Of a stretch of 64,000 nt of DNA, positions 45,106 to 55,759 are shown piece after piece. The number at the start of each line of letters is the position of its first letter. Position 1 is the first letter of the stretch. This DNA is from Isoetes taiwanensis (Eukaryota; Streptophyta; Lycopodiopsida; Isoetales; Isoetaceae). The translations under genes were made by a program, and so were the position numbers. The stretch covers positions 3,943,647-4,007,646 of the forward strand of contig JAJEKV010000093.1 of NCBI GenBank assembly GCA_021234155.1, read 5' to 3'. The notes under the pieces were generated by a model that was not told the origin of the DNA, searched no databases, and saw nothing but the letters and a program-made list of their open reading frames with translations.

Positions 45106-47676
45106 AAGCAATATTGAAGTTATCGGTGGATATCTTCTCGCCTTCTCTTGGACCAACCACCAATTTGGCAGGGTCTTTTAGTGTACGGATCAGCCGTCCA
45201 GGGGTTGTTTCCCCCATTGTGCAAAAGTCTTATGTGTTAAGGCCATTGTTACATGACAACTATCAAGCATGTATTGAATTGAAAGTATCTTACTTGCTTT
45301 GGGATGGGGATTTTGCCACTATAAGTAAGCAATTGCACACAGTATTGGAAGAGGCAGCACAAGAGACTTTCACATCTCACAGAGTCAGGAAGGGGTTACA
45401 ATGAAATCTTGGTTTAACCGGGAATACCGTGAGGCAAAATTCAGATGAATAGAATAGAATAGAAAAAGTGGTTTGAGTTATAAAGACTCGTTTAAACATC
45501 AGTATAAGTGCATTCTGTGGTTGAAGAAGCGACAATTCATTAAAAATCAGCAACAACTCTTATGCCTGGGATACTTAGAAGAGCCGTAGCTCTTTTGGAA
45601 TGCTCTAAGAAAGAACAAACAGGCTAATATCCCTCTTTCCGCAAATGATATTTGGAGATCTGTTATTAATCTACATCATAGTGTAGACATTCCCATTGAT
45701 GAAGAGAGTATAAGGTCAGAACTGGTCATTACAGATCAGGAGGTAGCAGAGAGCATAGCTTATTTGGCTCATGGTAAAGCACGTGATGTTTTTGGATTAA
45801 GCGTAGGGCATGATTTGTATCCATCCTTTAGTTGCAAAATGTTTATAATGGCTATGAGACAAGGGTTTCCACTTGATTGATGTCAAAACAGAATGGTTCT
45901 CATATATAAAGACGGGGCGAGGCATGATGCAAACAATTATTGAACCATTATGGTAAGGAGTCTATTTTCTATGCTTTTTGCCACTATCTTAGAAAAAAAG
46001 TTAAGTATTTGGGTAGAGCATAATCAAAATCATGCAGAATTACAAGCAAGTTTTAGAGCTGGAAGGGCTACTTTAGACTATCTATTAGTGTTAAAAAACC
46101 ATATTTGACATGGTTAAAGGTACTAAAAAATCAGTTTACATGGCATTTGTAGACTTTAAGAAAGCATTTGATAAGGTGCCGCGTGACCAATTGTGGAAAA
46201 GGTGGGATAAGTTGAAGGTGCCCAAGGAGCTTAGAGATGTAGTCTGAGTTTTGTATGAAAAAGTGCTTGTGCAATTATCTTTACCATTTTCATTAGATAT
46301 CTAGGACTATGTCGAAAGCAATCTTGGGGTGAAACAGGGATGTTCGCTATCCCCCACATTGTTTGGACTTTGTATTGATGGTTTAGAGGATTGGTTGCTT
46401 AAGAATTGCCCGGGGGGAATGCAAATATGGATATGTGATCCAGTTGCTAATGTATGCAGATGATGTAGTCATTTTTGGACGCTCTAAGGATCATATGCAA
46501 AAACACTTGGAAGTGTTAGCTGATTTTTGTGATCAAACAGGTATGTAGGTGAACCTTAAAAAAAGAGCATTATGACTGTAGGAGTGCTTAAACAAGAACC
46601 TATCTTCAGATATAAGGAGAGTGTGGTAAGTATGTATGATTCATACAAATATTTGGCCCTTTGTATTTTGCAGGAATCATAGATGGAATGCATGCATCAC
46701 ACAACGAATTGATGGTGGACAAAGGGCTTCATATATATTGCAGAGCATGTGTAGGAAAACACACCTTTGGTCATGGAATCTTAAGGTGAGACTCTCAATC
46801 ACTTGTGCGGAGTGTAGTCTTATATGGATGTGAAATTTGAGGACCAAGTTTGCCACAATACTTATGGGATGATATTGAGCAGGTCTTAAAAAAATTTGAG
46901 ACTGGAATTAGGAGTTAAAGCCCAAATACCTTACTCTATGAGTTAACAGAATGTGGTCACATGCCTCTGGAAGGGAAAGCGATCCTTAGATGCATTACGT
47001 ATTTTAAGAAGGTGTTACTCATGGATGACACTAGAATTACATGCAGGGCTTTGTTAGCCAATAAAGAGAATGGTTTGTTTCAAGATGTCAAGAAGTGGCT
47101 CAATAAATGGGATATACAATGGGATGAAGTCATCTTAGTAAAATCTGATTCAAGACAATGGATATCCAAGAAGATAGATAAGAAGATGTGGTCGCAACCC
47201 AAGACCAAAATGATTTGTATAAGCAGAATATTAACCCCACGTTAGAAATGGCGGAGCAACTGAGGGGAAATATTTCTATCCAAAAAAGACATGCTATTTG
47301 CAGGATTCGGCTTAGTTCACATCATTTAGGTGTGGAAGTGGGTAGATGGAAACATAATATTCCTAGAGATCAAAGATACTGTAAAATATGTGTAGAAGAT
47401 AAAATAGAGAATGACGACCATACATTGCTTCGATATACGACATACAATGTATTATGTGATAAGTTTGGAATACACTACGAAGATCTGCCAACCTTTTTCA
47501 CCCTAAATGTGGATATATTAGGGAAGTATTTGATTGAGCTTTTACAGTATAGAGAAGTTTGTATGCGTAATCATAATATTGATGATAATGACAGTTTGAG
47601 TGAGAGTGAAGAGCTAGATGGGGACTCAGAAACTCATCTGTTGTTTTACGATGACATTTAAAATTGTCATCTAATA

Positions 47677-47689
47677 GGCCTTCGAGGCC
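47677..47689 (+). other. LINE A 3' stem-loop
   Basis: GGCCT-TCG-AGGCC, 18 bases before the (CT)n tail. See the finding on the conserved 3' stem-loop. Confidence 0.7.
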
Positions 47690-47702
47690 CCCCATAGATG
47701 TA

Positions 47703-47706
<4 letters not shown>

Positions 47707-47786
<80 letters not shown>
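47707..47786 (+). repeat. (CT)n microsatellite tail of LINE A
   Basis: Uninterrupted TC/CT dinucleotides, about 40 units. It occupies the position of a LINE 3' tail. Confidence 0.95.
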
Positions 47787-47787
<1 letters not shown>

Positions 47788-49310
47788 AAAGCCTCCTCTC
47801 TCTCCCAAACTTCTATGGGCATCTAGGGCCGACTAAAAAAGCTCCAAAACTGGCACGATCAGTCCTAGTTCCAGCTCGATCATGATTTATGAGTCTGTTG
47901 ATGTTGATGCAGTCGATGTGAACAAGAAGAAGCCGGGGAAAAAAGGTGTCGATGCTGTCGATGTCGATGCTGGGCACAAGAAGAAGCTGGAAAAGAAAGG
48001 GGATTATGACAAATCTACTGAGCCATGCATAGTAACAAGGGATTGCGGCACTGTAGAAATAGGGGATTTGATGGCCGAAAATGACAAAATAGTAACAATA
48101 GTGCAAAATAAAACCAATATAGAATCCTCTGCTATAACCAAGGCTGCGAAATCTGGCAAAACAGGGGACGCTGAGACTGCTTGGGGGCAAAACATTGTAA
48201 TTAGGGCTGCGAAATCTATCATTGTTATAAGCAAAAACAACTCTGATGCAACTGAATTAGACTCCGATGATACTCTGAGTCATGCTGGGGTCACCAAATA
48301 TGACCTGTTGGATGCAGTTGGGCAAATGCGGGCAGCAATGGAAGTTTCAACCTTATCCATGAAAATATCAATGGAAACTTATGTCCAAAACATGATCAGT
48401 GACCTCAAATCTTTCTTGCTTGCCCTTGTACAATCAGAAATAGAGAAACGTCAAAGCAAGTTGATGGCAGAGCGGAAGCAATTTAAACAGAGTATTCAAA
48501 CAAAACTGGAAATTTTTAAGCAGGATGCTATGAGAGGAGATAGCGATAGTGAAGATGATACAGAATCAGAAAATCATAATAAAAATATATCAGACATCCA
48601 AAATCAGTTAGCATCTTTTATGGAGGAGCAAGAAAGAAAGGAAAAAGCTTTGAAGATTCGCTTAGTTGGAATACCAGAGCAAATTAAAGAAAGAACCGAA
48701 GAAATTGTACAAGCTTTCTGTCAGAATTATCTTGAGCTAATGGATACAAGCATTACAGATGCATTTCGTATTGGTAAGCAGAATGGCAGAGACAGACACA
48801 TTATTGTTAAGTTTCGCTCACCAGAAGATAAACTTAATGTATTGAAAAAGAAATCCATGCTCAAAGGGAAGAAAATTTGGATCAATGACGACCTTACAAA
48901 AACCCAACTACAAGAACACAAAACTCAATTACAGGTACTCAAGGAAGCAAGGCAAATGGGGAAAACAAGCATTCTGGAGGCGCAGCAAAGTTGTGGTGGA
49001 AGACCAAGATGATGCATAGGTATTTGAGACCACCAGAATAAATGTTGGAACATTAATAGTCTTAGCCAGTATAAAGTAGATGTAATGGGTGAATTATTTG
49101 AAAATGTAGATGTTTTATTCTTTCTAGAAACTTGTGAGAATGAGGAAAAACGTTTACCGAACATTCATGGTTTTGTCTTGTTACATTCTGTTTGGTATAA
49201 TAAAGGATAGCATTTAAAGGGTCACGGTGGAATAGCATGTACGGTCTAGATCGAGGAATAAAGGGCATATATGCTTATCCAACAGCTCTCGCTGCCCTAC
49301 GTCACCCCCC
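47787..49310 (+). mobile_element. LINE copy B, 3'-truncated (ORF1 plus start of endonuclease)
   Basis: Directly follows the tail of copy A. It has about 95 bp of leader, an intact ORF1 (47882-49012) and the start of ORF2. ORF2 is readable from about 49033 as CWNINSLSQYKVDVMGELF, the N-terminal strand of the AP-type endonuclease. A stop at about 49208 and loss of similarity after about 49310 show that the RT part is gone. Loss of the 3' rather than the 5' end is unusual for a LINE insertion, so a later deletion is likely. Confidence 0.8.
47882..49012 (+). CDS. LINE ORF1 protein with coiled coil and RRM-like domain
   Basis: 376 residues. ORF1 proteins of this kind bind element RNA and act as nucleic-acid chaperones in the ribonucleoprotein. 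The N-terminal 110 residues are lysine- and valine-rich with repeated VDAVDV. Residues about 140-240 are charged and helical with heptad-like spacing, probably a coiled coil. Residues about 255-365 carry KIRLVGIPEQIKERTEEIV, DAFRIGKQNGRDRHIIVKF, then LKGKKIWINDDLT. This is the order of the L1-type ORF1 RRM and C-terminal domain (Transposase_22-like). The frame is undamaged, unlike the other LINE pieces. The start is the first ATG after the leader. Confidence 0.85.
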   Translation: MIYESVDVDAVDVNKKKPGKKGVDAVDVDAGHKKKLEKKGDYDKSTEPCIVTRDCGTVEIGDLMAENDKIVTIVQNKTNIESSAITKAAKSGKTGDAETAWGQNIVIRAAKSIIVISKNNSDATELDSDDTLSHAGVTKYDLLDAVGQMRAAMEVSTLSMKISMETYVQNMISDLKSFLLALVQSEIEKRQSKLMAERKQFKQSIQTKLEIFKQDAMRGDSDSEDDTESENHNKNISDIQNQLASFMEEQERKEKALKIRLVGIPEQIKERTEEIVQAFCQNYLELMDTSITDAFRIGKQNGRDRHIIVKFRSPEDKLNVLKKKSMLKGKKIWINDDLTKTQLQEHKTQLQVLKEARQMGKTSILEAQQSCGGRPR

Positions 49311-51345
49311 GTGTGAATATGCACCAAAACCAAATGGGGTTTAAGGGGGAATTTTATTTTTAAGTGTGGAATGTAATGGTTTGTGTTATACCTAAAAAAA
49401 ATTTGGCCCCTTGGGGGCCTTCAACAAACCGAAGGGTTCGAATGTAATGAATTGTAGTTATTTTAAAAAAATTTGGATCTTAGTTGCTTATTATAGACCA
49501 AGTCGTTGGCATATCTTTTTGAACATGCACACAACATGGTTTGTATCCTAGGACCTCTTCAACACATTTACAACCTCTTATACACATTTACAAGCAGTAA
49601 AGATCTCCCGGGAATCGAACCTGGAGTAACCTAACTGATGATGCATGTTGCTTCTAGCTCCAAATTTTGGCCCACAAAGCTACAAGTATATTACCTTGCA
49701 CATATATTACCCACAAAGCTTCATATAATTACGCACAAAAATTATATGTAAATAGCCTGCGGCATATTCCTTTGTAAGAAGTTTGCCAATACTGCTAAAA
49801 TGCTTATACCTAAAACTGAGATTGAAGACAATGTTTATGAATCTTTAACAATACGCATGTAATGCCTTTGCATGTCAAACATGACGTACAAACAATGATG
49901 CATAATCATCCATCCGTACACATAATTTGCTTAGAGTTCTAAATATCTATGCGAAAGAGCTGGAAAAACAGCACACATTCCATTCCAGTTAGAATTGAAT
50001 TGAATAGTTAATAGGATTCTATAGATCCTGATAAAAAATAATCAGCATGGTGGATTATGCTTTCTTCTGCTTTGCATGTCATCTGTATTTGCTCAACACT
50101 AGTGCAACAAGCAGTTCTAAGCGTGCATAATTCATTCACTACATACCAAAATCTTGGCACAAATCATCTTCATGATGTGCCTATATGGTATGTAAGAACA
50201 TCCACAACTTCCAACACATCTTTAACTGATCCACACTTAGACTACATGCTAGATATTCAATATGTTGCTAACAACAACAAACAAACATGGCCTCATTTGG
50301 TAATATTTCTAGCATTTGCATCTTCTCAAAGTATTTCAATGCTTCCACGGGAAGCTCATGTTCTATATAACCTGAAATGCTAGCATGCCCCTAGAAGTGA
50401 GCCACATCTGGCATACATATGGCAATCAAGCTACTATGCAAATGTGGATTTTATTCAACCCCTCTCGTTTGATCTGAGCCACACAGGCACCAATACTGCT
50501 ACATGCATTTAAAACTGAAAATGTGTGGCACTATTTGCAGATACATCCTGTAGTTGCATCTGTCTAAAGCATGTAAGAGCCTTTAAACCTAGTCCATTTT
50601 TTGGCACTTCCTGCAACTAATATATTCCAGATACCACATCTTCAACTGGTATTTTACCGAAGGCTTTCTGCATCTTATGAAATAAACCAGACTTGGCATT
50701 CACAATAGAAACTAGCATTGAATTACCTCATCTTTGTAATAAGGCAGCTCATTTTCGTTGGGATTTTCAGAAACATCATCCAGACATCCGGAGCTTGCTA
50801 ATGTGCCAGTCGGATTAATAGCTGAGATCACTGCTAGTCGGATTCCTATAATTGGCATATTCCTTTAAAGGGAGAGCAGGCATGACATCCGTTTGGCATC
50901 TCCCTTCTGATCCTAGCCCTGCCCAAAAAGAACAATAGTGTTACAGAAGGAAAGAACCCTAAAATCTATTCGGGGTTTCGGTTTCATCCATCTATCAGAG
51001 GCACCCGAGCCATCATGCATAAATCCGAGCACAGCCAAGCAAGAATCGGACTTTCAAGCTTTGTAAACATTACCTCTGCAACAGTTACCAGACAAACAAG
51101 GATTTCTCCCCATAAAAAATCATCGTTGCTCTGTTCTCTTGAGAGATATGACTAAACCCTAAAATCCTTTCTTCCATGAAACCTAAAGTAAAGGGTCTCG
51201 ATACTTGCATGTATTTTTGGGAGTAAAAGAGATAAGTTATTTGTGAAGGAATAAATATGCAATGCAAAACCATTGTAAAACCATAGATTATGCCATTGAA
51301 ATATGCATGCACTCTAGATATACTGATTAGTATGCCTCGTGCAAT
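49311..51345. other. Gap without a gene
   Basis: AT-rich DNA. A short SINE-like segment is listed at 49605. No coding potential is recognised. Confidence 0.4.
49605..49660 (-). other. tRNA-like B box, possible SINE relic
   Basis: On the minus strand GGTTCGATTCCCGGGAGA matches the T-arm/B box of tRNAs, preceded by TTACTCCA. An A-box-like AGCTAGAAG region lies about 40 bases upstream, but no cloverleaf forms. A tRNA-derived SINE fragment is the best reading. Confidence 0.35.
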
Positions 51346-51920
51346 ACGCCCATGAAATCATATGAAAACCATGCCAAAAAGGGTATAAAATCACAGAAAA
51401 GAAACCCTGTTATAATGCTAGATATTGTCAAAACAAATATGAGACATTTGATAAAACTAGTGACAGGAATGAGTTCAATGCAACACATTTGGATTGAAAT
51501 GCTTGGCCAGAAAGGGAAGATTTTTGTAGCAGGTTGTTACTTTCCGTCGAGAGAATTCCCAGTTTATAATACAGAGCATCTAGACAGAGATGATTCCTTT
51601 TTTAATCTGGAGCAGGATGTGCTTTTCTTAATGCTAGCAGGTGATGTTCTTCTATTGGAGAATTTTAATGGGTGAATCGCTAACAAGCAGGCAGCTATAG
51701 CTAGTATGGAGGGAGATCTGATATGGGTTGAAATGCTTGATGATACGGAATTGGACCAAAATGGTTGGAATAGGGTTACTGCAAACAGAATAAGGTGGCC
51801 TACACCTCAAGGTAATCACGTACTCAATATGTATAGTGGTTTGGATTTAGTGATATATAATGGTACACAAATGTTTCCTGACACAGGTAGATGTACATAT
51901 AGAAATGCAAATGAAGAGTC

Positions 51921-53270
51921 AAACATGACCAGGAAAAAATTATTATCTTTATCCAAAACTTTTAGAGACACATAGTGAGGAAGGCCCAGTCTCTGAAGGT
52001 GATGTTTTAGCCAGAATCCAACTCTCCTGAGATCCAAAAACTGTCCAGTGAAATGGCAAACAACTGCATGAGACACAAGGTTTTGAACACACTGCAAATG
52101 AGCATTATGATCAATTTCAACAACTAATAGGCCAGCCTGAGTAAAAGCATTTGAACACTGCTGTGTCTCATAGAATACACCCTCAGGAGGGAACTGAACA
52201 TCCATATGATCATCTTGTGCTTGTAACTCATTTAGATACGAGCTCAGTTCTTTCTTGTTATTCTGTACCATAATATTCAATGCAGCAGATACACGAGCAG
52301 ATTGCACACTGGAGCGTGGAGCGTGGTGTTGATCCTCTTTTGGGACCCTTAAAGGATTTTCCACTAGAACTGCAAGTGTATGATTTTATGATTGCTATTG
52401 CCAATGGATTGGGTATGCATCTTGCCCATTCTATTGTTAATGGTCATCGAATTTGTGTATCTCTTCCTACTTGTGTTTCTATTCCTCAGTCAGTAGTGGT
52501 CAAAAGTGGCCCACTTTTTTTCAAGTACAAACTACGTCTGCTTAATGGACCTGAGCTTGCCAAGATGTTTCCCAATGTTGAGGCTTTCGCTACTTACAGG
52601 TCTAGGCATACTTTTGTCTCTACCTCCCCAACTGCTCCTATCCCCTGTCACATAGCAGCCACTTCACTCGAATGTCGTGTTGTATCATCTTCTTCCTCAT
52701 CTGCCTCTGCACTCCTTATTCTCTAGCTACTTCTGCACCATCGCCTTCTTCGAGTGCATCTCCGTCTCAGTCTATATCAGTAGACCCTCTTAATGAGGAT
52801 CAACACTCTCGTCTTCTGGACATTGCTCACAAGCAAGAATTATTGGAAGAATGATGGTCTACTCCATGCTTAAAGAAGCTTGCACGTCACAAAAATAGCT
52901 CGGCTCCTCAATCTACATTAGTTCACTCTGTAGCTCCAGTATCCGCTACGATTGTTACAGTGGATGTCCCTGATTCAGTGGCATTGAGACACCAGGGAGC
53001 AGATCAAGTTGTTGTTAATGATTCTATGGATGTGGAAGTTCGACCTGGTTAGAGTAACTTTTCTATAAATATGATTATATATTATTCTTCTCTTTGTAGG
53101 AGAGGAAAATAGTGTGAATTGCATTATACTGTCATGCTTAGATGGGTGGCCCTGCTTAGTTGGATGTGATTGTCCACTGGGTTTTTTATTCCTGTCTCTG
53201 CATTGTATTATGTATTATGATGGAGTGTGATTAATAAAGTCTGACGTCCTTCAAAGTCTTTCCTCTACGT
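51921..53270. pseudogene. DUF4283-like gene fragment, split head-to-head
   Basis: On the minus strand, 52270-51925 encodes AVVCHFTGQFLDLRRVGFWL and then VSLKVLDKDNNFFLVMF. On the plus strand, 52340-52560 encodes KDFPLELQVYDFMIAIANGL followed by ICVSLPT. In DUF4283 proteins (the ORF1 of many plant L1-type LINEs) these blocks are consecutive on one strand. Here the first half is inverted relative to the second, with the junction near 52290-52340. The plus-strand part continues, with breaks, through a serine-rich stretch to a stop near 53050. The family assignment rests on pattern resemblance only. Confidence 0.45.
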
Positions 53271-53274
53271 ACAG

Positions 53275-54646
53275 GAGTGCATAGAAGTAGTGGAGAGCAA
53301 TATCGGAGTTAAGCAAGGGTGTCCTTTGTCACCCACCCCAAGTTTGGATGGCAGAATATGGTGGGGATGGAACCCCTTTATTTGGTTATGTAGTTTTATT
53401 GCTCCTTTATGCTGATGATGTGGTTCTTTTATCATGCTCTATTGCAGGCATGCAGAATCACTTAGATGCTTTGGCCTACTTCTGTGATCAGAAAGGTATG
53501 CGGGTGAATATGACAAAGACTAAGATGATGGTTTTTGGAGCTAATAACGTAGAGCATCTTAGATTTTATTTTAAGGAGGAGCCTGTGGAGATTGTAATCT
53601 CATATAAATATTTGGGGATACATGTGGACAAAGGGCCTAGTTTGAATCTTGCTGTTGAACATAGAGTAAATGGAGGGCTCAACGCACGATACAGTATGCA
53701 GCGTAAAAGTGGAAAAGCAGAAATATGGGATTTCAGTTTGAAAAGGACTTTGTTTCGTGTCTTGGTACAACCAGTTCTATTATATGGATGTGAGGTATGG
53801 GGTCCAGGTTTGTCTGCAGATTCTTGGAAAAATTGAGAAAGTGCAAAAAAAATCTTGAGAACTGAATTGGAAACTAAGGCTCAAACCCCATATGACATGA
53901 TGCTTGTAGAATGTGGTATGATGCCTATGGAGGCTAAAGCTTTATGCAGGATGCTCACATATCTTTGTAAGGTACAATTTGATATGGCAAAAGAAAGCTT
54001 ACCGAGACGTGCATTGAAGGAGACGAGGGATACGGGTTGGTATGCAGACATTGTAGAATGGACGAGGAAATGGAGTTTAGATATTCATTGCCTGCGAGAG
54101 AATAGATCGAATATTTGGGGGGTACATCAACATCTTATTAGAAGAAACTGGAGGGTTCCAGAAACAAAAAAGGAATTCTACAGAAAATATATGAATCCCA
54201 TGCTTCAAGAGGCCAAGTATCTTAAAGAAGGTGTATCTTTAAGAACGAGACACATGATAAGCAGGATGCGGCTTAGCTCGCATAGATTGGGGGTTGAGGT
54301 AGGGCGCTGGAGTGATATTCCGCATGAGTTGAGGTTGTGCAAGGTATGTGATATGCAGGAGGTTGAAGATGAAGCGCATGTGATCATAAGATGTCCGTCA
54401 TACAATGGGGCTCGCCACAAGCATGACATTCATTCAAACTCATTGCTGAAATTTTTTGACTTATCTAGGAAACAAGTTGGGAAGTATTTGAAAGAGGTAT
54501 TAGCACAGAGAGAACAGTTATTACATGATAAAGAAGGTAATGTTGTAATTGATGAGGGATGGGGAGAGACTAATGCATTTATGTCAGAGGATGCATTAGA
54601 AGGCATGTTCTATAATGTTGAGTGTACATATTTGAACGTCTCATAG
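53275..54646 (+). pseudogene. LINE C reverse transcriptase C-terminal half
   Basis: Starts with GVKQGCPLSPT (RT motif B), shifts frame, then LLYADDVVLL (catalytic motif) at about 53403, YFCDQKGMRVN, YKYLGIHVDK and LVQPVLLYGCEVWGPG. After a stop at 53836 the second long frame (53855-54646) holds the post-RT region, SHRLGVEVGRW, and a zinc-like CKVCDMQEVEDEAHVIIRC (C-x2-C ... H ... C). Only two frame breaks are present, so this copy is younger than A and D. Confidence 0.85.
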
Positions 54647-54658
54647 ACCTGGTGGTCT
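54645..54658 (+). other. LINE C 3' stem-loop
   Basis: AGACC-TGGT-GGTCT overlaps the last codons and lies 21 bases before the (ATTTC)n tail. Confidence 0.75.
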
Positions 54659-54679
54659 GCAGGCATATTAAAATACAAC

Positions 54680-54732
54680 ATTTCATTTCATTTCATTTCA
54701 TTTCATTTCATTTCATTTCATTTCATTTCATT
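54680..54732 (+). repeat. (ATTTC)n tail of LINE C
   Basis: About ten perfect pentanucleotide units in the 3' tail position. Confidence 0.95.
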
Positions 54733-54830
54733 CTGCGCTTCTTTATGGCGCAAAAGACCAAGAGATGCTAAGGCTAAAAATCCGAAACCTATCACACTAG
54801 AAGGGGCCGTTTTCCTAGGACCCCGATGTT

Positions 54831-55560
54831 GTGAAAGTGTCCTCCTCCAAGGGAGGGTCGTATGCTGCAAAAGTTGACAAGGCTAAAAAGCTTGTTCCAA
54901 AGAAAGATGATGCTGATAACGATTCCTCTAGGTCTGAGGAGGAGGAACCGGTTGCAGGGTTTCTGGCACCAGGTGGACAAATGTATCAGGCCTTTCCTCC
55001 ACCGATGGCACAACCATGTGTGATGGTACCATTAGATACTGTTTTACAGATTTTGAACTAGAATCACCTGAGCATGATGAAGTTAATTAAAAATACAATG
55101 AATAGATGATGGCAAAGATTTGAAACTAAGATTTCTAAGATCCGTGCTCGCTTTGGTCTCGACAACCGAATTCGAAAAGGGGATGAACTTAGAAAGTGCG
55201 GCACAACTTGAAGACAAGGATGCGACATTGATAGAGAATCAGGAAAGGAAAAATAATTTGAGAATTGTTGGATTAGGTGAAGTAGATGATGAGGATACAT
55301 ATGTTATGGTGGAAAACTTCCTGCATAATAATCTTAAAATCAGTTAAATATATCTAATTCTTACCGAGTTGGGAGAAAATGTGAGAAGGCTAGGCATATT
55401 ATAAAATGTGACAACAAAGGGGACCGAATGTGAGTTCTACGATGGATTAAAATGTTAAAAGATCTGGATTAATGAAGACCTAACTAAGGAGCAAATTTTG
55501 AGGACAAGAAGAAAGAGATACAAAAATATAAAGATGCACCCGCAAATGGTCAAAAAGCTT
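54831..55560 (+). pseudogene. LINE D ORF1 remnant
   Basis: 54831-55061 is the N-terminal part with a charged AKKLVPKKDDAD stretch. 55120-55347 has QERKNNLRIVGLGEVDDED, the start of the RRM-like domain seen intact in LINE B, then a stop. 55455-55500 has IWINEDLTKEQIL, matching IWINDDLTKTQLQ in LINE B. The pieces are in different frames. Confidence 0.7.
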
Positions 55561-55681
55561 ACTGGAGGAATGGAAAGGTAATCGTTATATAATGAGAATG
55601 AGAATGATTTTTTATCGTCCACTGAGGCCAATCGGCCTATGGGACCCACAAGGAGCGCAGCAAACTTATTATCGTCCCGTT

Positions 55682-55716
55682 AAAAACCCCACCGGAAGGG
55701 TTTTCGAGGGAAAACC
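55682..55716. repeat. Foldback shared with 5.1 kb (reverse orientation)
   Basis: AAAAACCCCACCGGAAGGG followed by TTTTCGAGGGAAAACC resembles the reverse complement of 5107-5142. It sits between ORF1 and the endonuclease of LINE D, with GGCCAATCGGCC (a palindrome) about 55 bp upstream, so a small foreign insertion is likely. Confidence 0.5.
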
Positions 55717-55759
55717 GTGGCGAAGAATAAGAATGATGTCAAACTCGAGGCCTTCGATG

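Larger units (their letters stand above)
45110..47786 (+). mobile_element. LINE copy A, 5'-truncated, ends in (CT)n
   Basis: A decayed non-LTR retrotransposon. The spacer before the RT is readable at 45114-45404. RT blocks appear in shifting frames: AFVDFKKAFDKVPR at about 46143, GVKQGCSLSPTLFG at about 46329, and MYADDVVIFG (catalytic YADD) at about 46450. The C-terminal part (46961-47661) has an H-L-G-V-E-V-G-R-W block and the zinc-like RYCKICVEDK...H..L. It is most similar to copy E at 59.4 kb. ORF1 and the endonuclease are missing. Many stops make it inactive. A 3' hairpin and an 80-bp (CT)n tail end the copy. Confidence 0.88.
51350..54732 (+). mobile_element. LINE copy C with an internal foreign segment, ends in (ATTTC)n
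   Basis: The endonuclease part is readable at 51352-51920 (HIWIEMLGQKGKIFVAGCYF, DVLLLENFNG, then NMYSGLDLVIYNG and GRCTYRN). It stops abruptly near 51920. From about 53275 the RT resumes at GVKQGCPLSPT. Between them lies about 1.35 kb of unrelated DNA (next entry), so RT motifs before this point are missing. The rest of the RT and the C-terminal domain are readable to 54646. A hairpin and an (ATTTC)n tail end the element. Confidence 0.85.

Noticed and set aside
47707-47786. CT repeats as GAGA-type promoter elements
   Set aside because: Their position directly after the LINE hairpin in three separate copies fits a retrotransposon tail better.
51816-51920. DUF4283-like minus-strand frame extending into LINE C endonuclease
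   Set aside because: The similarity to DUF4283 ends near 51925; beyond that point the plus strand encodes LINE endonuclease, so the overlap is chance open frame.
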